In this document: piece by piece, positions 7,900-13,176 of the stretch
Layout of the letters: the number at the start of each line of letters is the position of its first letter
Numbering within the stretch: the first letter of the stretch is position 1
Assembly: GCA_036378375.1 (NCBI GenBank)
Contig: DASUWQ010000408.1
Location: 1 to 13,176 of the forward strand
Origin: JAFAVN01 sp036378375
Lineage (GTDB): Bacteria > Verrucomicrobiota > Verrucomicrobiia > Chthoniobacterales > JAFAMB01
Length of the DNA stretch: 13,176 nt
Direction of reading: 5' to 3'
Position numbers and translations under genes: made by a program
Notes under the pieces: generated by a model
Seen by the model: the letters and a program-made list of their open reading frames with translations, nothing else
What the model was told of the DNA's origin: nothing
The model's database searches: none

Positions 7900-8955
7900 T
7901 TAATTGGAAGCGGTCGTGTTTTTATGACCGACCGTCACGGTTGGGTCAGGCGGACCAACTCGCTCGATCTGAATGATCGGCGACGGTATTCGGTAATCGG
8001 TAGCCTTGGACACGTCGGCCGTCTTAGTCGCGTCAGCAGTCTTGGCCGCATCGGATACCTTGGACGCCTCGGCCGCTCTAGAAACCTCACTTACCTTGGC
8101 CTCCGCCGCTATGTTCTCGCTGGCTGCGATAGTCCGCGGCGGCACATTCTTCGCCACCGGCTCACTGCGAAGTGGAGCCGGCGAGCTTTGAGCGAGCACC
8201 GTCACGCTTTTATCCGCTTCTTTGACCGCCCGCTTCAACGAATCTTCCAAAATCGCCACGGGCGTACCGACATTGACCCAATTGAAAACCTCGATCACAT
8301 CAACTGACCGCATTCGGATACAACCAAAACTAGCTTTACGCCCAAGAAACGCTTCCTGAGGCGTGCCATGTATATAGATACAGCGCTTGTAGGCATTCCG
8401 GTTTGCTCCTTCTAAACCGCGGAGCCAGATGATGCGGCTAACAATCGGATCTCGCCCCGGAGCATTCGCTGGTAGCACCTCGCCGGTTATCTGGCGCCGC
8501 CAAAAAACGGCGCCGGCTGGAGCCGAAGCACCGATCTTCCCGGCGATCTGAAGCATGCCGGTGGGCGTTCGCCAGCTTCCCCAATTATCTCCCTCTCCGT
8601 AGCGCGAAGTCGAAATACGATAGTCTTTAAAAATCTTGCCATTAACCACAACCGCGAGCTTTTGATCGGAAACGCTCACGACCAATTCGACCGATGGCGT
8701 CGGCGCCGGTACCGGAGCAATACTTACGATTGGTCGGGAGGGCGAACCTGCCACATTCGGAGATGCTGCCGGGCTCGGCGATGCCGCTGCTGTGGAGCGA
8801 GAGTAATAGGTCCTGGCATAGGTAGCCACAGCGCTGGAAGTCTGAGCCGGCGAGGGCGACGGCGAAGCGGTTACTTGACTTCCGCTCATCACCGGAACTC
8901 CCACGAGCATACTCAAGCCAATAACCAGAAACTGAAGACGTACCAACGGTCTCAT
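7900..8955 (-). CDS. secreted L,D-transpeptidase, YkuD family, with variant active-site motif
   Basis: 351 residues. A signal peptide or membrane anchor (about 1-25) precedes an Ala/Pro/Ser-rich stalk (about 30-88). The YkuD catalytic domain follows (about 89-237) and a 110-residue tail closes the protein. The family cross-links peptidoglycan or attaches proteins to it, in the periplasm. The motif reads HGTPQEAFLGRKASFGCIRMR, with His196, nucleophile Cys212 and Arg214 in place. The usual S/T-H-G-C is S-F-G-C here, with Phe210 where His is common. The tail contains six hexapeptides (286-321, pattern SKxADA), likely a flexible or helical spacer. The ATG abuts the TAA of the upstream glycosyltransferase with no gap and no separate Shine-Dalgarno, which argues for translational coupling. 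Function could be cross-linking, lipoprotein attachment or another transfer; the sequence does not say which. Confidence 0.9.
   Translation of the reverse strand: MRPLVRLQFLVIGLSMLVGVPVMSGSQVTASPSPSPAQTSSAVATYARTYYSRSTAAASPSPAASPNVAGSPSRPIVSIAPVPAPTPSVELVVSVSDQKLAVVVNGKIFKDYRISTSRYGEGDNWGSWRTPTGMLQIAGKIGASAPAGAVFWRRQITGEVLPANAPGRDPIVSRIIWLRGLEGANRNAYKRCIYIHGTPQEAFLGRKASFGCIRMRSVDVIEVFNWVNVGTPVAILEDSLKRAVKEADKSVTVLAQSSPAPLRSEPVAKNVPPRTIAASENIAAEAKVSEVSRAAEASKVSDAAKTADATKTADVSKATDYRIPSPIIQIERVGPPDPTVTVGHKNTTASN
7993..8100 (-). repeat. 18-bp coding tandem repeat, 6 units (hexapeptide SKxADA type)
   Basis: Six in-frame 18-bp units in the L,D-transpeptidase tail encode AKVSEV, SRAAEA, SKVSDA, AKTADA, TKTADV and SKATDY. 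Each unit keeps a basic residue at position 2 (Lys or Arg) and an acidic one at position 5. Such arrays expand and contract by slippage, so tail length probably varies among relatives. Confidence 0.8.
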
Positions 8956-10476
8956 TTAGCGTACAGGAACTAATTTCTCCGGCCACCTTCTTACGCGATC
9001 CCCAATGGAACAGAACGCGACATATGTAAAACCAATTTGAAATAACATCAAGAAAGGAAGTGACAGGTATTCTCTAGCCATAACGGCGGCGATCACAAAG
9101 TGGCCAAAATAGACCGCAAATAGCAACTCTCCAAACGGAAGTACAGCTTTAAAAGCGGAATAACTGAACGCGGGGGCCTTTCGCGTCCTCCCTTCAATCC
9201 CGTATTTCGGTGTCCGATTGAAGGCGGATCGATGGTTGAAAACCGCTTCCAGAACGGCTCGAGCATTGTTGACCGAGATGCCAATTCCTAAGGCCAGAAC
9301 AAAAGGAAAAAAGAAAATGTCCCGGTACCAACGTTGCGGGTGGAGCTCCCGTTGCGCGACCAGGTAAAAAGCAGCGGCCGCAAATGTATTCGCCGCGAGG
9401 ATCGGTATATCGATAAGACACGTCCTTAGCCAACCGCCCATCGCCAATGGAGCGATCGGCGAAGGCTGCAGTAGTACGCAGAGCAGGGCCAACAGCAAAT
9501 AAGTGAAATTCGACGTTAAGTGAACCGTCGCCTCCCCTTTGATCCAGAGTGGCAACTTGCTCATCCAAATACGCGGCAACAATTTTTTACAGGTCTGAAT
9601 CGAGCCTTTGGTCCAACGGTGTTGTTGGGTTTTAAAGGCGCTCATTTCGATGGGCAGTTCCGCCGGAGTGACGACATCAATAAGAAACACAAAGCGCCAA
9701 CCTATGAGTTGGGCCCGATAGCTAAGATCCAGATCCTCGGTGAGCGTATCGTGTTGCCAACCTCCGGCTTCTTGGATGCAGCTCTTCCGCCAGAGACCGG
9801 CAGTTCCGTTGAAATTAAAGAATCGACCGGTCGTGCTGCGCGCGGTCTGTTCGAGAACCAGGTGCCCATCAAGTAAAATTGCCTGGGCCCGGGTGAGCCA
9901 CGAATAGGAACGATTAAGATGCTGCCATCGGGTTTGAATCATCCCGACCCGGGCGTCGGTAAAATAATGAATGGTTTCGGTTAAAATCTCTGGCGGAGGA
10001 ACAAAATCAGCATCCAGGATTAAAAAGAATTCACCTCGAGCCTGGCTCAACCCAACGTCCAGAGCCCCGGCTTTGAACCCAAGTCTTCCAGCTCGTTGTA
10101 AACAAACGGCATCGAAACCTGCTCGGCGTAGACGTTCAGTTTCGCGGACGGCCATGTCTCTCGTCTCGTCCGTTGAATCGTCGAGAATCTGGATCTGGAG
10201 TTTTTCCTTCGGATAATCGATCAGGCTGACCGCATGCAACAAACGCTCCAGCACATAGCGTTCGTTATAGATGGGAAGCTGAACTGTCACTACCGGCAAC
10301 TCCGCAAAACGGCCTTGTGGTTTCAGGTTCTGTTTTCGGTGCCGAAAATACAGATAGATGATGAAGTACCGGTGGAGCCCATAAAAAGAGAGCCCCAGGA
10401 GAACCACAATGTAACAAATCGTCCATGCGAAAATTCCGACGTTTCCGTACATGCCAAAAGCATCAAAGGTTAGCAA
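8956..10476 (-). CDS. membrane GT2 glycosyltransferase, cellulose/mannan synthase-like
   Basis: 506 residues, a processive family 2 glycosyltransferase fold. One N-terminal membrane segment (about 14-44) leads to the cytoplasmic GT-A domain. Its motifs are complete: ILDDST with Asp99/Asp100, DAD (155-157, metal and nucleotide sugar), TED (246-248, catalytic base) and QQHRW (284-288, QxxRW acceptor motif). Four or five further membrane segments follow (about 320-338, 352-374, 386-404, 449-468, 470-490), which would form the export channel. It resembles the CesA/CslA branch, so the product is probably a beta-linked hexose polymer (glucan, mannan or mixed). No PilZ domain or BcsB/BcsC partner is present. 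The start could be TTG 10476, used here, or ATG 10452, which removes 8 residues; neither has a Shine-Dalgarno. It is co-oriented with the L,D-transpeptidase, whose ATG follows its stop directly. Confidence 0.9.
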   Translation of the reverse strand: MLTFDAFGMYGNVGIFAWTICYIVVLLGLSFYGLHRYFIIYLYFRHRKQNLKPQGRFAELPVVTVQLPIYNERYVLERLLHAVSLIDYPKEKLQIQILDDSTDETRDMAVRETERLRRAGFDAVCLQRAGRLGFKAGALDVGLSQARGEFFLILDADFVPPPEILTETIHYFTDARVGMIQTRWQHLNRSYSWLTRAQAILLDGHLVLEQTARSTTGRFFNFNGTAGLWRKSCIQEAGGWQHDTLTEDLDLSYRAQLIGWRFVFLIDVVTPAELPIEMSAFKTQQHRWTKGSIQTCKKLLPRIWMSKLPLWIKGEATVHLTSNFTYLLLALLCVLLQPSPIAPLAMGGWLRTCLIDIPILAANTFAAAAFYLVAQRELHPQRWYRDIFFFPFVLALGIGISVNNARAVLEAVFNHRSAFNRTPKYGIEGRTRKAPAFSYSAFKAVLPFGELLFAVYFGHFVIAAVMAREYLSLPFLMLFQIGFTYVAFCSIGDRVRRWPEKLVPVR

Positions 10477-10537
10477 CGATCTGCTACCCGCGTCATGATG
10501 AGCCTTTGGCCTTGAGCGTCAAGTGGAAACCTTTCAG

Positions 10538-10660
10538 AGCTATGCCTGAGGCTTGCTCTGAATAGCCTATAGCCAATAGCCCATAGCCGATACCGAAGTA
10601 CCCCGTTATTGGCTATGGGCTATTGGCTATTGATCATTCGGAGCGAGCCTCAGGCGAGCT
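10538..10660 (+). repeat. long heptamer-containing hairpin in the divergent promoter region
   Basis: A 123-nt imperfect palindrome. The inner stem of 24 bp (10569-10592 with 10607-10630, 14-nt loop) is built from 7-bp units ATAGCCN: four at 10562-10589, ending T, A, C and G in turn, and their reverse complements in the other arm. The outer stem pairs 10538-10564 with 10636-10660 (core GCCTGAGGCT, one bulge). Where the arms differ, the plus-strand RNA keeps G-U pairs while the minus-strand RNA would have A-C mismatches. It lies between the divergently transcribed glycosyltransferase and the exported-protein gene, and could be in the latter's 5' leader. Confidence 0.8.
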
Positions 10661-10730
10661 ACGAAAATGCTGACTGGTGAACCGAGGAACCCTGCGATAA
10701 TAAGTTACGCGTGCATTCGATCGTTAGTTC

Positions 10731-10860
10731 TTCGACTTCGCCAACTCTCGAGCACGAAGGCGAAGTGGGCGAACGGCTCCGTCGAACAAGTCCGATTTCG
10801 CCAATGCTCGAACACCAAGGCGAAGCGGGCGAACGGTTTCGTCGGACGAGTCCGACTTCG
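10731..10860 (+). repeat. 60-bp tandem repeat, two full copies plus a partial third
   Basis: Copies 10731-10790 and 10791-10850 are 49 of 60 identical by eye, followed by about 10 bases of a third. Each holds a CTTCGCC/GGCGAAG-type inverted pair, and a perfect GTCGGAC-GA-GTCCGAC hairpin spans 10841-10856. The period is 20 codons, so a frame starting at GTG 10711 runs through it as TSPxLEHxGExGERxRRTSP peptide repeats. I think it is more likely leader DNA than coding sequence. Confidence 0.8.
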
Positions 10861-10872
10861 CGATCAGATCGG

Positions 10873-11733
10873 TTGGAATCGAAAATTGCCCTTAGTCGTA
10901 CGGGCTGGGGTTCCTGGCGCTCGCGGCCTTCGCGCACGTTAATAATCATCGCCTGTGCACCACTGATAGCAACTACGGTAGCGCTTCATGCCCAAAAGGC
11001 ATCCGATGACGATGACTTGTCTAAGGACCGGGATTACCGTGAGGAACTCGGCGTAAATGAATTCACCGCCCCGTCCATCGAGAAGTTGTTTAATACGCTG
11101 GACTCTCTGAAACCGATCCCGATCAATGCTCTGGTTCGCCCGGTGACGGATCTCGACACCGCGGAACGCTCAAAATACGCATTGAGTTTTGGGGTATTGA
11201 TCGGAGACGGCTTTCTTGATGTGGAAGGAGAGCAAAACAAGGACATCGAATCTCTCGGTCGTGAATTAATTCGACGCGCAAAGGTCCTGGGTGTGGAACA
11301 GCGAGTCAGCCGGCACAGCCGCAAACTCCTGGATTTGGCGAAACAGAATGATTGGGAGCGTCTGCGCAAAGAATTGATCGTGACGCAAGAAGACGTGGAG
11401 AAAGCATTACTTGAACTCCGGGACGAGCCGATTGTTCACTTGCTGAGTTTAGGCGGCTGGATCCGAGGCCTCCAAATCGCCGCCGCTAGTGTGGCTGTAA
11501 ATTATTCCCCAGAACGCGCAAAGACTCTGCGCAATCTCGAGCTTCTCGACTACTATCTCGATCGCCTGAATACATTGTCGCCTCGCTTAAAACGCAGCGA
11601 GCTTGTCCAGAAAATCACCGCTCAGCTCGACACCGTGCGAACGATATTCCAGGATAACGAGGTGCTCTCGCCGCCACAGGTCAATTCGATCCAAGCAGCC
11701 GCGACATCGATGGTCGACTTGATCGAGAAATAG
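10873..11733 (+). CDS. exported alpha-helical protein of unknown function
   Basis: I do not recognise a named family. From TTG 10873 the product is 286 residues with a good signal peptide: a basic N-region (residues 4-21), hydrophobic core TLIIIACAPLIATTVALHA (22-40) and probable cleavage after ALHA, then an acidic start (QKASDDDD). The frame extends upstream to GTG 10711 (340 residues), but that would put 54 residues of 60-bp DNA repeat ahead of the signal peptide; I prefer TTG 10873. The mature part is predicted mostly helical, with stretches that look conserved: SFGVLIGDGFLDVE, IESLGRELIRRAKVLGV, SRHSRKLL, ELRDEPIVHLLSLGGWIRGLQIA and LELLDYYLDRL. No cysteine pair, lipobox or catalytic motif is seen. 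It is divergent from the glycosyltransferase/L,D-transpeptidase unit, so an envelope role is plausible but inferred from location and the signal peptide only. Translation of the mature part is well supported; the start is not. Confidence 0.75.
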   Translation: MESKIALSRTGWGSWRSRPSRTLIIIACAPLIATTVALHAQKASDDDDLSKDRDYREELGVNEFTAPSIEKLFNTLDSLKPIPINALVRPVTDLDTAERSKYALSFGVLIGDGFLDVEGEQNKDIESLGRELIRRAKVLGVEQRVSRHSRKLLDLAKQNDWERLRKELIVTQEDVEKALLELRDEPIVHLLSLGGWIRGLQIAAASVAVNYSPERAKTLRNLELLDYYLDRLNTLSPRLKRSELVQKITAQLDTVRTIFQDNEVLSPPQVNSIQAAATSMVDLIEK

Positions 11734-11753
11734 ATAGGGGGCGTTAACAAACT

Positions 11754-11954
11754 TGGTAGGGCGAGGCTCCAAAACGTGTACCGATTCCCGACGAATTCAT
11801 CGTGTGACAGGATTCGACCTGAATGCGAAGCAGCATGGCCGAGCCGGGGTTGGGCGATCCAACGGCTCGGCCACGCTCCTACACGTTGGGAAGGTCCAAA
11901 TCGGGCACCGAATTCGTTTTGGGGTTGGTGACGTTTTGGAGCCTCGCCCTACCA
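11754..11954. mobile_element. MITE-like palindromic element with 24-bp terminal inverted repeats
   Basis: The ends 11754-11777 and 11931-11954 are perfect 24-bp inverted repeats starting TGGTAGGGCGAGGCTCC. Further in, ACGAATTC (11791-11798) mirrors GAATTCGT (11910-11917). The centre is a strong hairpin: TGGCCGAGCC (11836-11845) with GGCTCGGCCA (11864-11873), then a 3-nt bulge and GTTGG/CCAAC around a 5-nt loop. No gene is inside and no target-site duplication is obvious at the edges. It fills the gap between two convergent genes, ending 2 bp before the methyltransferase stop codon, so it may act as a two-way terminator. Non-autonomous mobile origin is inferred from the structure. Confidence 0.75.
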
Positions 11955-11956
11955 GG

Positions 11957-12832
11957 TCAAGGTGGCGAAGTGGAGAGCCACCATCCATCCCCTTCCAGCC
12001 AACAGGTATCATCGGGCAACTGCGGAAAACGTCGCAGCGATCTAACTCGGTCGCTATCCCCGCCTAAGAACGCGGACCGCAACCGTTCTTCCGAGTCCTC
12101 GTCTCGTCCCTGAGCGCAATCGATAATTGCCACCGGCGTAGCAAACCGCACCGGCCAAGTCCCGCTTCGGCGTTCAACGACCAGAAACCGGCCTACGCAC
12201 CGCCCGGCGTGCTCTGAGGACTCGCCCCAGCCATGAGTCACGGTCAACGGTAACAACAATTTGCCGCCCTCGCGCAGCGCGTCGAGCCATACCACCGGCA
12301 CGAAGGTCAGGCCGGCACTGACCACAATAAAATCGACGCCGGCAGGCACATCTGTCAGCCCGTTGCCCGCAACCGTCTTCGCCTGCGGCCAAGGCGCCAG
12401 GTTTTCCCACGTTCGTAACGCGAAGTCGGGATCGACTTCGATGGCAGTGACTTTTCCCGACGATCCGACTAACTCCGCTAAAATCGCAGAATAGTAACCG
12501 GTCCCCGAACCGACATGAGCAACGGAGGCGCCAGTGCCAATCCCTAATTGATCAAATAACACGGCCCAAAGCCGCGGTTCACCGTTATTGATATTTCGAT
12601 TCTCATCCAGCGAAACCAGCACGTTGTCGTACAAGTGGCAAGGATCAGAATCCGGGGTCCTGCGCGCGCTTCGCCCCGGAGGGAAAATTGTCCAGGGACC
12701 ATCGCCGACGAATCGCTCACGGGGTACAGTAGCGAACGCTCTTACCACGCTGTCGGAATTCAGTGGTCCCAGCCGTCTCAACCGCTCGGCATAAACCCGT
12801 CGAGCATCCTCTACTGACTTCATCTCAAACAT
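11957..12832 (-). CDS. PCMT-like SAM-dependent methyltransferase
   Basis: 291 residues. The N-terminal VVRAFATVPRERFVGDGPW (29-47) and the Rossmann motif VAHVGSGTGYYSAILAELVG (104-123), with an acidic strand end VTAIEVD (128-134), place it in the protein-L-isoaspartate O-methyltransferase family. DFIVVSAGLTFVP (167-179) and LREGGKLLLPL (186-196) continue the fold. Bona fide enzymes repair isoaspartyl residues with S-adenosylmethionine and carry a TISQP-type substrate segment before motif I; here that position reads NINNGEPRLWA (80-90). The C-terminal 90 residues extend beyond the usual length of about 210. It is therefore a divergent PCMT-like enzyme whose substrate may not be isoaspartate. 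The start is ATG 12832; ATG 12823 is an alternative. It converges on the exported-protein gene and ends 2 bp from the palindromic element. Confidence 0.85.
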   Translation of the reverse strand: MFEMKSVEDARRVYAERLRRLGPLNSDSVVRAFATVPRERFVGDGPWTIFPPGRSARRTPDSDPCHLYDNVLVSLDENRNINNGEPRLWAVLFDQLGIGTGASVAHVGSGTGYYSAILAELVGSSGKVTAIEVDPDFALRTWENLAPWPQAKTVAGNGLTDVPAGVDFIVVSAGLTFVPVVWLDALREGGKLLLPLTVTHGWGESSEHAGRCVGRFLVVERRSGTWPVRFATPVAIIDCAQGRDEDSEERLRSAFLGGDSDRVRSLRRFPQLPDDTCWLEGDGWWLSTSPP

Positions 12833-13021
12833 CTTTACAACGCCGTCTACGAACGAGAGCGAGCGGGAACATCAGGAACGGTTTGTCGCGAGCTTTGTTG
12901 ACGCGCGTTCCGAACGTTCACAGCGCTCCCGGCCGTTAATATAGCCAAGGTTAGCCAACGAGCGAGGGCGCCTTGAACGCCGATGAAACGTGATTAGTGA
13001 TTGGTGCAAGCCTTCCCTGTT
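12833..13021. other. upstream region of the methyltransferase gene, no gene recognised
   Basis: 189 bp between the methyltransferase start and repeat copy B. It must hold the methyltransferase promoter, but no convincing -35/-10 pair or operator was identified. A short minus-strand open frame (12872-13156) crosses it and copy B; its similarity to a frame in copy A comes from the shared DNA repeat. Confidence 0.4.
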
Positions 13022-13165
13022 TCGGAGGGGAGCCGCATTCTGCGTTGCCTTACCCACGACTATCTGCTCAGCGCGTGGCGTCTTTCCTCGGAATCGGGCC
13101 GTTAGCTGCGGCTCCCTTAGGCGTGTGGCAAGCCCGCTGGACGTGCAACCTCCCATGACGTGGCC
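13022..13165 (-). repeat. dispersed repeat, copy B (inverted relative to copy A)
   Basis: Read on the minus strand it aligns with 7651-7790 along its length, with small indels. The identical blocks are 13101-13117 and 13023-13040. Its internal inverted repeats are GGGAGCCGCA (13028-13037) and TGCGGCTCCC (13107-13116), 69 bp apart. Two copies 5.2 kb apart in one window suggest a high-copy genomic family. Confidence 0.8.
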
Positions 13166-13176
13166 TGCTTTTCGGG

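Noticed and set aside
10731..10860. CRISPR array from the 60-bp tandem repeat
   Set aside because: Two adjacent full copies differ along their length and have no repeat/spacer alternation.
10711..10872. GTG 10711 as the start of the exported-protein gene
   Set aside because: It would place 54 residues of 60-bp DNA repeat before an otherwise normal signal peptide. TTG 10873 is preferred, though not proven.
11754..11954. Insertion sequence
   Set aside because: Terminal inverted repeats are present but there is no transposase frame in the 201 bp; at most a non-autonomous element.
12872..13156. Minus-strand open frame of 94 codons resembling a 35-codon plus-strand frame in copy A (REPQLT...KTPR peptide)
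   Set aside because: The peptide similarity follows directly from the DNA repeat, the copies differ by indels, and the frame ends early in copy A. Treated as repeat, not gene.

Overview
The window reads as a stretch of bacterial chromosome of moderate GC content with ordinary housekeeping and envelope genes. Protein character and genome texture suggest Verrucomicrobiota, probably a soil Chthoniobacterales-type lineage. The signs are a class II B12-dependent ribonucleotide reductase with a C-terminal zinc-ribbon tail, a YkuD L,D-transpeptidase with an Ala/Pro/Ser-rich stalk, a verrucomicrobial-looking exported helical protein of unknown function, and intergenic gaps full of small folded repeats. 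This placement comes from recognition by eye, not a search, and is moderately uncertain. No phage, transposase, CRISPR, toxin or defence gene is visible.

Layout. Positions 1-1713 (+) hold the C-terminal five-sixths of oligopeptidase B, cut by the left edge. After 21 bp comes a glgX-type glycogen debranching enzyme (1735-3843, +). A 224-bp convergent gap carries two arrays of 7-bp repeats in opposite orientation and a strong hairpin. nrdJ (4068-7184, -) follows. The 715-bp gap upstream of nrdJ has two NrdR-box-like palindromes near nrdJ and copy A of a dispersed repeat. On the minus strand a two-gene unit follows: a membrane GT2 glycosyltransferase (8956-10476) and the L,D-transpeptidase (7900-8955), whose ATG directly abuts the glycosyltransferase stop codon. 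Divergent from it, after a 123-nt heptamer-containing hairpin and a 60-bp tandem duplication, lies an exported protein of unknown function (+, ends 11733). It converges on a PCMT-like methyltransferase (11957-12832, -) across a 201-bp palindromic element with perfect 24-bp terminal inverted repeats. The right edge holds inverted copy B of the dispersed repeat.

How the genes relate. ptrB-glgX may be co-transcribed but have unrelated jobs (basic-residue peptide cleavage; alpha-1,6 branch removal from glycogen). nrdJ is a stand-alone dNTP-supply gene apparently controlled by NrdR. The glycosyltransferase/L,D-transpeptidase pair is the clearest functional unit: a membrane polysaccharide polymerase translated together with a periplasmic peptidoglycan-acting enzyme.

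I found no convincing undescribed multi-gene system. The least explained material is the non-coding DNA. Nearly every gap over 200 bp holds a different folded repeat family, and two of them are built from 7-bp units arranged as inverted pairs. The conserved-looking exported protein and the variant active-site motif of the L,D-transpeptidase are the best protein leads.
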